64,000 nt of DNA from Microcoleus vaginatus PCC 9802 (GTDB lineage Bacteria > Cyanobacteriota > Cyanobacteriia > Cyanobacteriales > Microcoleaceae), in the NCBI GenBank assembly GCA_022701275.1, contig CP031740.1, forward strand, positions 2,925,001-2,989,000, written 5' to 3'. Shown here in pieces: positions 17,760 to 26,436 of this stretch. The position numbers and the translations under genes were made by a program. The stretch's first letter is position 1. Each line of letters starts with the position of its first letter. The notes beneath the pieces were generated by a model. That model worked only from the letters and a program-made list of their open reading frames with translations, was not told the DNA's origin and did not search any database.

Positions 17760-18740
17760 TTAATACTTGCTGACTAATGCTTCGAGTTCGCTGACGGTCG
17801 GCAATTCTAAATCTTTGAACAAGGCTGTACTGAGGTAGCGTTCGCCATAAGAAGGCTGCACAAAAACTATCAATTTTCCAGCATTTTCCGGACGCTTGCC
17901 GACTTGAATTGCGGCACACAAAGCGGCGCCGGCAGAAATTCCTGACAACAATCCTTCTTCTCTGGCAAGTCGGCGACTGTAGGCGATCGCATCTGCGTCG
18001 CTAACTGCGATCACCTCATCAATTAGCTCGGGTTTCAACACTTCCGGGATGAATCCTGCACCAATCCCTTGAATTTTGTGAGCACCAGATTTACCTCCAG
18101 AAAGCACGGGGCTGGTGGCTGGTTCAACTGCGATCGTCCTAAAACTCGATTTCCGCTGTTTAATTACCTCAGCAACTCCAGTAATCGTACCGCCGGTGCC
18201 AACTCCAGCAACTAAAAAATCTACTTTACCCTCTGTATCTTCCCAAATTTCCTCGGCCGTGGTTTCCCGGTGAATTTTCGGATTAGCGGGGTTGCGAAAC
18301 TGTTGCAGCATGAAAGCATTGGGGGTTTCTTCTACAATTTCTTCCGCACGGGCGATCGCACTTAACATCCCTTCATGTCCCGGAGTTAATTCCAACTGAG
18401 CTCCGTAAGCTTTCAACATCGATCGGCGTTCCGTGCTCATCGTATCCGGCATCGTTAAAATCAGACTGTAGCCTTTCGCCGCCGCGATCATTGCCAAAGC
18501 TATTCCAGTATTGCCTGAAGTCGGTTCAACTAAAATAGTTTTCCCGGGTTGAATTAACCCCGCATCTTCTGCCGCCTGAATCATGCTCGCCGCAATCCGA
18601 TCTTTCACCGAAGCAGCCGGATTCATCCCTTCCAATTTGGCCACAATTTGAGCAACTACTCCTTCGGCTTGGGGAATTTTATTGAGCTGAACTAAAGGAG
18701 TTCTGCCAATTATTCCTGTAACATCCTTAGCAATTCTCAT
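17760..18740 (-). CDS. cysK: Cysteine synthase A (O-acetylserine sulfhydrylase)
   Basis: The 326-residue product makes cysteine from O-acetylserine and sulfide. It has the PLP lysine in [15 protein letters not shown], the substrate loop [11 protein letters not shown] and the phosphate-binding loop GTGGTITG. The start [20 protein letters not shown] matches the family and follows an aggggagag ribosome-binding site. An Rrf2 regulator gene lies 18 bases upstream on the same strand, so rrf2-cysK is an operon. cysE, which makes the substrate, is encoded a few kilobases upstream on the same strand. CysK and CysE commonly form a complex. Confidence 0.96.
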   Translation of the reverse strand: MRIAKDVTGIIGRTPLVQLNKIPQAEGVVAQIVAKLEGMNPAASVKDRIAASMIQAAEDAGLIQPGKTILVEPTSGNTGIALAMIAAAKGYSLILTMPDTMSTERRSMLKAYGAQLELTPGHEGMLSAIARAEEIVEETPNAFMLQQFRNPANPKIHRETTAEEIWEDTEGKVDFLVAGVGTGGTITGVAEVIKQRKSSFRTIAVEPATSPVLSGGKSGAHKIQGIGAGFIPEVLKPELIDEVIAVSDADAIAYSRRLAREEGLLSGISAGAALCAAIQVGKRPENAGKLIVFVQPSYGERYLSTALFKDLELPTVSELEALVSKY

Positions 18741-18758
18741 GGCTTAATTTCTCTCCCC

Positions 18759-19205
18759 TTAAATGTAGTACATGGGATGTGCTTGTTTGCGAAGATCCCG
18801 CTGTTCGCACAAATCTTGTAATGTGTATTTGCCCAAAACCGCCCAAGATGCCTGTTGAGCTTCCTGCCAGATTTCTAGCACCGCAGTTTTTTCTATTGTT
18901 ACAGATTCCGAAACTTTTTGGGTCTGGCCGCTGCCGTCCCCTTCGAGAGTCGAAAACACCTCTAGCAAAGTAATCTGCCAAGGCTCTTTCGCTAGCAAAT
19001 AACCGCCTTTAGCGCCCCGCAGACTCTGGACAATACTTGCACGCCGCAGCACGGCAAGAATTTGGTCTAAATAGCGTTCCGGTATCTCTTGAGAAGCAGT
19101 AATTTCGTTTACTGTTAGGGGCGAATCCTTCGGGTGGTGGCTCGCCAGTTCCAAGAGCGCTAACAGGGCGTATTCTACTCTAGAAGATAGTTCCACATTC
19201 CCCAC
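18759..19205 (-). CDS. Rrf2-family transcriptional regulator (CymR-like)
   Basis: The 148 residues start with the Rrf2 winged helix: VEYALLALLELASHHP, then VNEITASQEIPERYLDQILAVLRRASIVQSLRGAKGGYLLA. The three-cysteine cluster that binds Fe-S in IscR and NsrR is missing; the only cysteine is near the C-terminus (LQDLCEQRD). That places it with cluster-free members such as CymR, which senses cysteine supply together with CysK in Gram-positive bacteria. Being the first gene of an operon with cysK fits this, but the mechanism is inferred. An inverted repeat over its own promoter suggests autoregulation. Confidence 0.88.
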   Translation of the reverse strand: MGNVELSSRVEYALLALLELASHHPKDSPLTVNEITASQEIPERYLDQILAVLRRASIVQSLRGAKGGYLLAKEPWQITLLEVFSTLEGDGSGQTQKVSESVTIEKTAVLEIWQEAQQASWAVLGKYTLQDLCEQRDLRKQAHPMYYI

Positions 19206-19220
19206 TGGCGATCGAGTTTA

Positions 19221-19249
19221 AATTGTACATTATATAATAGTACACAATT
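19221..19249. promoter_or_regulatory. Divergent promoter with inverted repeat, candidate Rrf2 operator
   Basis: An imperfect inverted repeat has arms aattgtac and gtacacaatt around an AT-rich centre. The centre contains tataat on the plus strand (19233-19238) and tataat on the minus strand (19229-19234), so divergent -10 elements overlap. It lies 16 bases upstream of rrf2 and about 60 bases upstream of the small ORF at 19307. Autoregulation and control of the divergent ORF by the Rrf2 protein are inferred. Confidence 0.6.
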
Positions 19250-19306
19250 CCGGTAGGTGTACTGGTGTTAGTATATTTTTATTACAAAAACGGTTGGAGA
19301 AATCCC

Positions 19307-19540
19307 GTGAGCAACGTAAATGTAGGTTTAAGCTGTCGGCACTTTCGGTATTACGAGCAGCACGGGCACAGGGGCGGAAACTGCCTGATGCTCGGTGTGG
19401 GCGTACAGGGTGGGTGGAAAGCTTGCTCCTTCTTGGTTCCACCCTTTGCACCGTCTTGGGAACACCCCGAAGCGGGTAGAGCCAAAAAGTCTCAAATCTT
19501 GCAGGGAGCGAGTATTTTACAGGCAATACCGCCGCCTTAA
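19307..19540 (+). CDS. Small cysteine-containing protein, probably conserved in cyanobacteria
   Basis: From GTG 19307, six bases after a ggaga box, the ORF encodes 77 residues beginning MSNVNVGLSCRHFRYYEQHG and continuing with HRGGNCLMLGVGVQGGWKAC, then PPFAPSW. Three spaced cysteines and the CRHFRYYEQ-RGG-C-VQGGWKAC pattern resemble a small uncharacterised cyanobacterial protein I have seen before, though I cannot name it and could not check. The last ~25 residues (AGRAKKSQILQG...) look less constrained. It is divergent from rrf2, shares the inverted-repeat promoter, and ends 14 bases before the left end of the tnpB element. Insertion of the element may have altered its C-terminus. Confidence 0.55.
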   Translation: MSNVNVGLSCRHFRYYEQHGHRGGNCLMLGVGVQGGWKACSFLVPPFAPSWEHPEAGRAKKSQILQGASILQAIPPP

Positions 19541-19553
19541 CTTTTGAGGGGGT

Positions 19554-19655
19554 TTGGGGGAGCTATAAGTCCCACGCTGTACCCTTTGGGTCAGCGTTGG
19601 GATACATGGACTCCCCCAAGCAAATTTTATCCGGTCAAACAGGCGTAAAATTTGC
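19554..19655. repeat. Left-end hairpins of the tnpB element
   Basis: A long imperfect hairpin pairs ttgggggag (19554-19562) with ctcccccaa (19611-19619), with the inner stem acgctg/cagcgt around the loop. It is followed by a second, perfect 10-base stem, gcaaatttta (19620-19629) with taaaatttgc (19646-19655). Both precede the tnpB ribosome-binding site. Confidence 0.75.
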
Positions 19656-19711
19656 CAACTCGGTTGACTTTTTATTAGGAATATATTTAATCCTAAAAGG
19701 AGGTGGAAGCA

Positions 19712-20959
19712 ATGCAGAATCAAGCCGTCAAAGTTAGACTTTATCCGACAATTGAACAGCAGACGATATTAGCTCAGCATTTTGGCTGTTCCCGTTGGTG
19801 GTGGAATTATGCACTCGATATGTGTATCGAAACCTACAAAGCCACGGGCAAAGGCTTGACTCAAATTGCATTGAACAAGCTCCTACCGAATCTCAAAAAA
19901 CAAGAAGAAACACAATGGTTGTCGGAGTGTTACTCTCAGGTTTTGCAATCCACTACGCTCAACCTGGTAACTGCTTACAAAAACTTTTTTGAATCCAGGG
20001 CAAAATACCCTAGATTCAAATCAAAAAAAAATAGGCAGTCAATTCAGTATCCGCAATCAGTCAAACTTGTTGACGACTTTCTCAAGTTTCCCGGTCGTGT
20101 CGGCATTGTCAAAGCCAAGTTACATCGACCGATCGAGGGAACTATCAAAACCGTAACCGTCAGTGTTACTTCTTCGGGGAAATACTATGCCTCTGTGTTG
20201 ACAGAACTCGAAGGAGACAAACCAGTTGTTCACACCGATGGAAAAGTTGCAGGAATTGACTTGGGATTGAAAGATTTTGCTGTTGTCAATGATGGTATCA
20301 AGACATCCAAATACCCTAATCCTAAGCATTTAGCAAAACACGAGCGCAACCTCAAACGAAAACAGCAAAAACTAGCAAGAAAGGAGAAAGGAAGCAAGTC
20401 GAGAGATCAAGCCAGGAAACTGGTGGCTAGGGTTCACGAACGAATTAGCAATGTCCGTCAAGACTACTTGCATAAGCTATCTAGAAGGCTTGTTGACGAT
20501 AACCAAGTCATCGTAGTCGAAAACCTTCACGTTAAGGGCATGGTTCGCAACCACAAACTAGCTCAAGCAATTTCTGATGTAGGTTGGGGAATATTTGTCA
20601 ATTTCTTGCGTTACAAGCTAGATCGCGAAGGCAAAGTGTTGGTAGAGATTGACCGATGGTTCCCTAGCTCGAAACTCTGCTCAAATTGCCACTATCAGGT
20701 GAATGAAATGCCATTAGATGTTAGGACATGGACTTGTCCTAGTTGTGGTACTCATCACGATAGGGATGGAAACGCCTCAATAAATATCAGAGCAGAAGGA
20801 ATCAGAATGCTATCGGTCTTGGGAGCCAGGACTGCTGCTGATGGAGGGGATGTGAGTCCGAAACTGGGACGTAAGTCTAAGTTAACGCAATCCCCGTTGA
20901 AGTCAGAAGCTCACGCTGTACCTTTATGTCAGCGCTGGGTAGTTCACAGTAACTGCTAA
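19712..20959 (+). CDS. tnpB: TnpB RNA-guided nuclease / IS605 OrfB
   Basis: The 415-residue product starts with the OrfB N-terminus (VKVRLYPTIEQQTILAQHFG). It keeps the split RuvC active site: D183 in GIDLGLKDF, E270 in VVENLHVKGM, and the third aspartate in HDRDGNAS (D350/D352). A zinc finger is formed by CSNC and CPSC (numbering from ATG 19712). All catalytic residues are present, so it should be an active nuclease guided by an omega RNA. ATG 19712 follows an aaaggagg box at 8-base spacing; the GTG at 19703 is within that box and is rejected. The C-terminal ~60 residues overlap the candidate omega RNA and are probably shaped by RNA structure. Confidence 0.93.
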   Translation: MQNQAVKVRLYPTIEQQTILAQHFGCSRWWWNYALDMCIETYKATGKGLTQIALNKLLPNLKKQEETQWLSECYSQVLQSTTLNLVTAYKNFFESRAKYPRFKSKKNRQSIQYPQSVKLVDDFLKFPGRVGIVKAKLHRPIEGTIKTVTVSVTSSGKYYASVLTELEGDKPVVHTDGKVAGIDLGLKDFAVVNDGIKTSKYPNPKHLAKHERNLKRKQQKLARKEKGSKSRDQARKLVARVHERISNVRQDYLHKLSRRLVDDNQVIVVENLHVKGMVRNHKLAQAISDVGWGIFVNFLRYKLDREGKVLVEIDRWFPSSKLCSNCHYQVNEMPLDVRTWTCPSCGTHHDRDGNASINIRAEGIRMLSVLGARTAADGGDVSPKLGRKSKLTQSPLKSEAHAVPLCQRWVVHSNC

Positions 20960-20960
20960 G
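20841..20960 (+). ncRNA. Candidate omega RNA overlapping the tnpB 3' end
   Basis: Known omega RNAs begin inside the 3' end of tnpB and end at the element's right end, with the guide just beyond. Here ggggat (20846-20851) can pair with atcccc (20890-20895), and the right-end hairpin has acgctg and cagcgc arms. The guide would be the bases just after the right end, which I place around 20960. Boundaries are inferred, not seen. Confidence 0.4.
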
Positions 20961-21083
20961 TAGGTAGGCGGATATATGCTGTGTCATGGTTAAGTTTCTT
21001 CATACTCACCTACTTGGCGGCACTCAACAGGTGCGAGATATCGCTTCTGTTGGCAGTGAGAAGAAAGAAATCAGGAGAAAGAG

Positions 21084-21114
21084 AAAAGCAAGTGCGACGA
21101 TCGCACTTGCTTTT
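21084..21114. terminator. Bidirectional terminator of the Crp-family gene
   Basis: A perfect 13-base stem, aaaagcaagtgcg (21084-21096) with cgcacttgctttt (21102-21114), closes a 5-base loop. The arms end in A and T runs, so it can terminate the crp-like gene reading leftward and the tnpB element reading rightward. Confidence 0.8.
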
Positions 21115-21156
21115 GAACTTATTGACCTGTGGATGAGAAAATTTAATAAACGCAAA

Positions 21157-21741
21157 TTATATTTCGTAGTGCCAAACCTCGGAAGGTTGCAGAATAATCC
21201 GGTGGAGCGGCAGACGATCGATCAAGCCTTGCTGCTCAAAATTACCGAGGGTGCGAGTGACAGTTACGCGACTTGTACCGAGGATGTCTGCAATGTCCTG
21301 ATGCGTTAAAATCATATCGATCAGATGTCCTTGGCCTACCTCAGAACCAAACCTCTTAGCCAGCCAAGTTAATAGTTGATAGAGCATAAAATCCACTCTT
21401 TTGTAGCCTCTAATTACCATAAAGTCTTCAGCCTGCTGAATGTGATTGAGCAAAATATCTCTATTTAGCCAGCGCTCGCCCGATAGTAAAATTGCCTCGA
21501 CTTTAGTGAGGCATTCAATTTGAAAAGGATCGCATTTTGATATCGCTTTGCCGATCGTATCACCAGGCCCCCACAATCCCAAGGTGATAATTGTGCCATC
21601 TTCAAGCCACGTTACAGTTCGCACTACTCCAGTTTCAATTCGCCACAGAGCATTGCTTCTGTTCGGCAAGTGCGAGCGGCGAGAAAATATATGTCTGCTC
21701 GTTTCATCAAAAGTTTTAGTGGAAAGAGAAGCAATAGTCAT
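21157..21741 (-). CDS. Crp/Fnr-family regulator, CysR-like candidate
   Basis: The 194-residue product has a cupin-type cNMP-binding-like N-terminus (GVVRTVTWLEDGTIITLGLWGPGDTIG) and a C-terminal Crp helix-turn-helix (LTHQDIADILGTSRVTVTRTLGNFEQQGLI). Residues needed for cAMP binding are not obvious. The N-terminus is shorter than in NtcA, and the NtcA-specific ends are absent. Its position next to cysE and near cysK and cysA recalls CysR, the Crp-family sulfur regulator of Synechococcus, but orthology is inferred from context. It is followed by a strong terminator. Confidence 0.85.
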   Translation of the reverse strand: MTIASLSTKTFDETSRHIFSRRSHLPNRSNALWRIETGVVRTVTWLEDGTIITLGLWGPGDTIGKAISKCDPFQIECLTKVEAILLSGERWLNRDILLNHIQQAEDFMVIRGYKRVDFMLYQLLTWLAKRFGSEVGQGHLIDMILTHQDIADILGTSRVTVTRTLGNFEQQGLIDRLPLHRIILQPSEVWHYEI

Positions 21742-21828
21742 AGCCAGTTACTGAAAGAATAAAAGTTAGTTTGTCCAATGACCACAGGATAGTGTGGCGG
21801 GCAAAAATCTATAGAAATTAAAGCTTTA

Positions 21829-22560
21829 CTAGATTCCTGCACCGTCTAAAAACTGTGTAATGAATAAATCAGAAGACAGGAATAATTCATGTTTTTCGAC
21901 CTCTGCTTGCTCTGATTGAGTTGTTTTGAGCGGAGATTGTTGAGATTTCAAAAAAGCAACCTGCTCTTCTAAATCCTTAATTCTATCGAACAAAGCTCGA
22001 ATCGCTTGAGCTTCCAAATCCGGTAGACCTTGAGAATTTTGAGCATCTTCCACCTGCTTTTTCCGAGAGATAATGCGGCCGGGAATTCCGACAACAGTGC
22101 AATCGCTAGGGACATCTCGCAGCACTACCGAACCCGCACCAATCCGAACATTATTGCCAATTTGAATATTGCCTAAAACTTTAGCACCCGCTCCTACCAC
22201 TACATTTTCTCCGAGCGTTGGATGCCGTTTCCCTATTTCTTTACCCGTGCCACCAATGGTCGCTCCTTGATAAATTACAGCATAATCTCCAACGATCGCA
22301 GTTTCGCCAATTACCACCCCCATGCCGTGGTCGATAAACACGCCCCTACCAATTTTCGCTCCTGGGTGGATCTCAATACCTGTTAAAAAGCGGCTCAGTT
22401 GCGAAATCAAGCGCGGTACAAACGGCAGGCCAGCGGAATAAAGCCAGTGTGCTATCCGGTGCAAAAAAAGTGCTTGCAGTCCGGGATAGCAAAATAATAC
22501 TTCCAGCCAGTTGCGCGCCGCGGGGTCGCGTTCGTAAATAATTTGCAAGTCACTGAACAT
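21829..22560 (-). CDS. cysE: Serine O-acetyltransferase
   Basis: The enzyme acetylates serine to O-acetylserine, the substrate of CysK. From the ATG at 22560 it has 243 residues: an N-terminal helical domain (MFSDLQIIYERDPAARNWLE...), the catalytic and left-handed beta-helix region (GAKIGRGVFIDHGMGVVIGETAIVGD) and hexapeptide repeats to about residue 165. The C-terminal tail is longer than usual (about 60 residues, with a coiled coil in LFDRIKDLEEQVAFLKSQQ). The tail end ...QFLDGAGI finishes in Ile, as CysE tails do when they insert into CysK. An upstream in-frame start at 22620 adds 20 unconserved residues. Confidence 0.94.
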   Translation of the reverse strand: MFSDLQIIYERDPAARNWLEVLFCYPGLQALFLHRIAHWLYSAGLPFVPRLISQLSRFLTGIEIHPGAKIGRGVFIDHGMGVVIGETAIVGDYAVIYQGATIGGTGKEIGKRHPTLGENVVVGAGAKVLGNIQIGNNVRIGAGSVVLRDVPSDCTVVGIPGRIISRKKQVEDAQNSQGLPDLEAQAIRALFDRIKDLEEQVAFLKSQQSPLKTTQSEQAEVEKHELFLSSDLFITQFLDGAGI

Positions 22561-22716
22561 ATTTACTCTCGCCGTGTTTGGGTTATACAGTATCGGCAGT
22601 GCCGATGGTTTAAGCTGCATAAAGCAGTATTGATTGCGGCATTCTTACATATAATACTATAATCCGACCGAATTACAGTAGTTAATGAGAAAAAAATTTT
22701 TCTTCCCCAGCCCTTT

Positions 22717-24669
22717 CTAAGCTGCCTCGGATATTTTCCGCGAAACAAACGGTACAGCTTGTCTGACTTCTTGCCGCAGCGGAATCTCGATCGAGAATTC
22801 CGTCCCCAATCCCGGTGTCGAATCGCAGCGCAGCGTACCTTTGTGCTTTTCTACGATAATTTTATAGCTGATTGACAGTCCCAATCCTGTCCCTTTTCCG
22901 ACTGGTTTCGTCGTAAAGAAGGGGTCGAACAGCCGTTTTTTGACATTTTCTGCCATACCGGGACCGTTGTCAGATATCCGCACAATTATTTTATCGGGAC
23001 TTGAATATTCTGTGGTTATGGCGATCGCGATCGGATTGGCTTTCGCTGCTTTGGGCCCGCGATCGAGGTTGTAACTCTCAAGGGCGTCGATCGCATTAGC
23101 CAGAATATTCATAAACACCTGATTTAATTGTCCGACATAGCACTCTACTAAAGGTAAATTGCTGTAGTTTTTAACAATCTCGATCGGCGGGCGATCGGCT
23201 GTAGCTTTCAGGCGGCTTTGCAGAATTAGCAGAGTGCTGTCAATGCCTTCATGGATGTTAACAGGTTTCATTTCGCTTTCATCTAAGCGAGAAAAATTCC
23301 GCAAAGATTGGACGATTTGAACAATGCGATCTGCTCCTATTTTCATCGAAGACAGCAGTTGCGGCAAATCTTTGCTGAGAAAGTCAAAGTCAATATTTTC
23401 TAAATACTCGGAAATTTCCGATGGAGGGTGTAAATATTGTTTTTGGTAGAGTTTTACCAACTCTAACAAATCCCTAGTATATGCGCTGGCGTGGTGGATA
23501 TTGCCGTAAATAAAACTAATAGGATTGTTCACTTCGTGGGCGACACCAGCGACTAATAAACCCAAACTCGACATTTTTTCCTGCTGAATCAGTTGACTTT
23601 GAGTTTGCTGCAACTCTTGCAAAGTTTGTTCTAGCCTTTGAGATTTAGCCGTGCGTTCTGCTGCTATTTTTTCAATTAGAGCAGTATAATTCCACAAGCT
23701 CATTAGATAAAGTGTCGCCGCCAAAGTTAAGATTGTCCCAAAAATTAAAACAGTCAAAGAACGCCAAAATCTTAGAGGATTAATGTACTCTGGCGTTAGG
23801 CGCAGTTGCAGCAACCACCTGCGATTTTCAATATTGAGAATGCGGGTGCAACTGCTGCCATCCGGGCAGTAAGCTCTTTCCCCAATTGGGAGTTGATTTT
23901 TAATCTTTTCGTCGGTGACGATTCTTTTAGTCTTTGCTTCGTAAAAAGCGAGAAATCTTTCTGCTTCAGGAGCCATAGCATCTTGAAGATACACATTAAC
24001 AAAGTTGAGTTGAGTTTCCTGTAAAGCTGACTTAACAATATCATCAACAAGCAAAATTCCCAAAGCAAAACCTTTCAAATTTTCTGGATTTCTAGCAGGT
24101 AATTTTTGCGACCCTTCTGCGGTGTCGCCAGCATAAATTTGAGTAAAAATTGGCAGAAAAACGAAGACGCTTGGTTGATTTTGTGAAGACCATTTTTGGC
24201 GGTCAGTCGCGATAATTTCTTGTCTTTTGGCCGCTTTTTCTAACGCTAGCCGATTGGCAGTCAAATCTAAACCTAAATCTATTTCATCAGTCAGGAATTG
24301 CGGAGAGTCAGAAACACGGGGCAGCCAAGCGATCGCCTTCAGGCTCGGATGCCGGTACAGGGCAGAACCAACAAATGTCTTGATTTCTGGTTTTTTAACG
24401 CCGTCAAATACGCTGTAAAATGCTCCAGCAGCACGAATTATTTCTAAATTGCCGCTAACATCTTTCTGAATGTCGGTAGCTATTTTGTCCAGCCGGTCTT
24501 GCAGTTCGGCTTGCATGGATTTGTATTCCCAATTGTACGCAACTGAAGAGGCGATCGCAGACAGTCCCAATCCTGCACAAAGTGTTAATCCTGCCTGGAG
24601 GTAACGGCGATAACTAAGTAAAGTGCTAGTTGCTAAATTCTTGAATTTGTTAGCAGTCATATTCTTCAC
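22717..24669 (-). CDS. CHASE-domain sensor histidine kinase
   Basis: The 650 residues comprise a first membrane helix (about 20-45), an extracytoplasmic CHASE domain (MQAELQDRLDKIATDI through FVGSALYRHPSLKAIAWLPRV), and a second helix (about 305-330, SLTVLIFGTILTLAATLYLM). A coiled coil follows, then HisKA with GVAHEVNNPISFIYGN and a full HATPase domain (NILANAIDAL, DNGPGM, GTGLGLSISYKII). CHASE domains sense small extracellular ligands, but none can be named here. Its catalytic core is nearly the same as those of the kinases at 2, 30644 and 54261. It lies between cysE and cysA without obvious linkage to sulfur. Confidence 0.93.
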   Translation of the reverse strand: MKNMTANKFKNLATSTLLSYRRYLQAGLTLCAGLGLSAIASSVAYNWEYKSMQAELQDRLDKIATDIQKDVSGNLEIIRAAGAFYSVFDGVKKPEIKTFVGSALYRHPSLKAIAWLPRVSDSPQFLTDEIDLGLDLTANRLALEKAAKRQEIIATDRQKWSSQNQPSVFVFLPIFTQIYAGDTAEGSQKLPARNPENLKGFALGILLVDDIVKSALQETQLNFVNVYLQDAMAPEAERFLAFYEAKTKRIVTDEKIKNQLPIGERAYCPDGSSCTRILNIENRRWLLQLRLTPEYINPLRFWRSLTVLIFGTILTLAATLYLMSLWNYTALIEKIAAERTAKSQRLEQTLQELQQTQSQLIQQEKMSSLGLLVAGVAHEVNNPISFIYGNIHHASAYTRDLLELVKLYQKQYLHPPSEISEYLENIDFDFLSKDLPQLLSSMKIGADRIVQIVQSLRNFSRLDESEMKPVNIHEGIDSTLLILQSRLKATADRPPIEIVKNYSNLPLVECYVGQLNQVFMNILANAIDALESYNLDRGPKAAKANPIAIAITTEYSSPDKIIVRISDNGPGMAENVKKRLFDPFFTTKPVGKGTGLGLSISYKIIVEKHKGTLRCDSTPGLGTEFSIEIPLRQEVRQAVPFVSRKISEAA

Positions 24670-24684
24670 CTATCTTTTTTCTAG

Positions 24685-24815
24685 TTCTCGTCCCCAGTCT
24701 CTGCCTGGGATTTCTCGTTTTTCTCGTTCTCAGGCTCTGCCTGGGAATGGATTTCAGGAGGCTCTGCCTCGGGTTTGGAGCCACGAGACAGCATTACCAG
24801 GCACGAGCCTGGTAA
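24685..24815. repeat. Dispersed ctctgcctggg / caggcacgagcctg repeat cluster
   Basis: Three imperfect copies of ggctctgcctggg are followed by a perfect 9-base hairpin, ttaccaggc and gcctggtaa, with loop acga (24794-24815). Related words (ccagagtccggtaacgag, gagcgtcccgctcg) occur near 54145-54210. The region lies between the divergent-looking ends of the kinase and cysA genes and has no coding support. Confidence 0.75.
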
Positions 24816-24880
24816 CGATGTGGGAGCAGTGTTTTGTAGAAGCGCCCGGATAGTATTTTGAGTAAGATGCAGTTGCTGAT

Positions 24881-25912
24881 TTAAATTGAATAAGCAGGGA
24901 AAGTCATCGCGTGTTTGGGCTTGACGTAAACGTGCTGATCTCGCGTTAACTGTAGAGAATCGAAGCGCTCGCGACTCACGTAAGCTGTTACTACCTGCTG
25001 CGATTCTAACACTAACTCGGTTTGTATTTCCCGCCCTAAATGAATGATGCGACTGACTTTTGCTAATGAAAAACCAGACTCCGGCTTAGTTTTAATTTCC
25101 ACGTCGTGGGGGCGCAAAAACACTACGTCCGAATGAGCGGCTCCATTATTGCGAGCCGTTGTGCCGTTGCTGGCGAACAAACCCGCAGCATTCGACAGCA
25201 CATTGACCGGCCCAATAAAACTCATCACAAAAGCTGATGCCGGTTTGTCGTAAATTTCAGCAGGAGTGCCAACTTGTTCGACTCTACCTTTGTTCATTAC
25301 CACAATTTCATCGGCTACTTCCATAGCTTCTTCTTGGTCGTGAGTCACAAAAACTGTGGTGATGTTAACTTCTTTGTGAAGGTTGTGCAGCCAGGATCGC
25401 AATTCTTTGCGGACTTTAGCATCTAATGCTCCAAAAGGTTCGTCTAGCAGCAGCACTTTTGGTTGAACTGCTAGAGCTCTGGCCAAAGCAACCCGCTGCC
25501 GCTGGCCCCCGGAAAGTTGCGAAGGATAGCGATCGCCCAAACCTGTCAACTGCACTAAATCCAAAAGTTCATCCACCCGCCTGCTAATTGAGCCTTTAGG
25601 AACTTTGCGAATTTCCATCGCAAAGGCAATATTTTTCCGAATACTCATGTGTTTGAACAAAGCGTAGTGCTGAAACACAAAACCGATATGCCGTTCCTGC
25701 ACCGACTGATGAGTAGCATCTTCACCGATCAGGTAAATGTGACCGCTGTCTGGCGGTTCTAGCCCCGCGATCATCCTCAGCAGAGTCGATTTCCCGGAAC
25801 CGGAAGGTCCTAACAGCGCGACTAAAGAACCCCTTTTAATTTCCAAATTCACGTTGTCAATGGCGTGGAAGGAGCCAAAGTGTTTCGATACGTTCTGAAC
25901 TGTAATACTCAT
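24881..25912 (-). CDS. cysA: Sulfate/thiosulfate ABC transporter ATP-binding subunit
   Basis: The 343-residue ATPase has Walker A ([13 protein letters not shown]), the Q-loop, signature [15 protein letters not shown], Walker B ([12 protein letters not shown]) and the H-loop (FVTHDQEE). A C-terminal regulatory domain follows ([18 protein letters not shown]...[19 protein letters not shown]), as in CysA. It would power uptake of sulfate with CysT, CysW and a sulfate-binding protein, none of which is in this window. The N-terminus [21 protein letters not shown] is typical for CysA. Location near cysE and cysK supports the sulfur assignment over other importer ATPases. Confidence 0.88.
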   Translation of the reverse strand: MSITVQNVSKHFGSFHAIDNVNLEIKRGSLVALLGPSGSGKSTLLRMIAGLEPPDSGHIYLIGEDATHQSVQERHIGFVFQHYALFKHMSIRKNIAFAMEIRKVPKGSISRRVDELLDLVQLTGLGDRYPSQLSGGQRQRVALARALAVQPKVLLLDEPFGALDAKVRKELRSWLHNLHKEVNITTVFVTHDQEEAMEVADEIVVMNKGRVEQVGTPAEIYDKPASAFVMSFIGPVNVLSNAAGLFASNGTTARNNGAAHSDVVFLRPHDVEIKTKPESGFSLAKVSRIIHLGREIQTELVLESQQVVTAYVSRERFDSLQLTRDQHVYVKPKHAMTFPAYSI

Positions 25913-26436
25913 GAGTTTATTTACCTATTTTAGGAGTTACAGAGCTAAACCCCAGTTATCTGACAGATTTACAGTAGTATATCCTGAAAATAATATTTTG
26001 CAAGGTCTGTAACTTTTTGTATAGGATCTCGATGCCCTCCTGATGGGGACTGCGTTTCAAAGTTGAGGCTAAGAGTCGGAAGGCTTAACCCGTGAGCGTT
26101 TCGAGATGTGGCTGTATCGGTAAATGCGATAAATGCGATCGTCCCAGAGTAAGCAATGTGAAATTACGCAGAAACCGGGTTTGATGGACGAAAATACTGC
26201 ATCAAAACCTTTAAAACCTTTAATCCGCGTAAAAAACCCGGTTTCTTTGCTGTCGCTGTATATTTTACGGCTGCCGACAATTCCCCGACTCCCGGCGATA
26301 TTGAAGATTTCAGGTAGGAATTGCTCAATCTGAGCTGCGATCGCACACAATTTAGATCACAATAGTTAATTCAGAAGCCCGCCAGCTTCACCTTTGAGAA
26401 ACTGACAGAATAGTAAATTCTAACCAGAACACCACT
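25913..26436. other. Divergent intergenic region between cysA and gltD
   Basis: This 524-base spacer should hold the cysA and gltD promoters. It contains a copy of the AAACCCGG inverted repeat (26170-26246), and ORFs over it are judged non-coding. No NtcA-type GTA-N8-TAC box was recognised upstream of gltD. Confidence 0.5.
26170..26246. repeat. AAACCCGG-family inverted repeat, copy 2
   Basis: Arms agaaaccgggttt (26170-26182) and aaacccggtttct (26234-26246) are perfect 13-base complements around a 51-base centre. They match the arms at 8743-8807. Here the element sits between divergent promoters, so it is not simply a terminator. Confidence 0.8.

Larger units (their letters stand above)
19554..20960 (+). 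mobile_element. IS200/IS605-family element with tnpB only (IS1341-like)
   Basis: A single tnpB gene is bounded by matching end structures. The left end holds cacgctgtaccctttggg followed by tcagcgttggg, and the right end holds cacgctgtacctttatg followed by tcagcgctggg. These are subterminal hairpins of the kind recognised by Y1 transposases. No tnpA is present, so mobility would depend on a transposase in trans. No target-site duplication is expected for this family. Exact ends are not certain. The element lies inside the sulfur gene neighbourhood. Confidence 0.75.

Noticed and set aside
20986-21309. Plus-strand ORF of 107 codons after the tnpB element
   Set aside because: It runs through the terminator hairpin and then antisense to the crp-like gene; no ribosome-binding site or protein-like motif.
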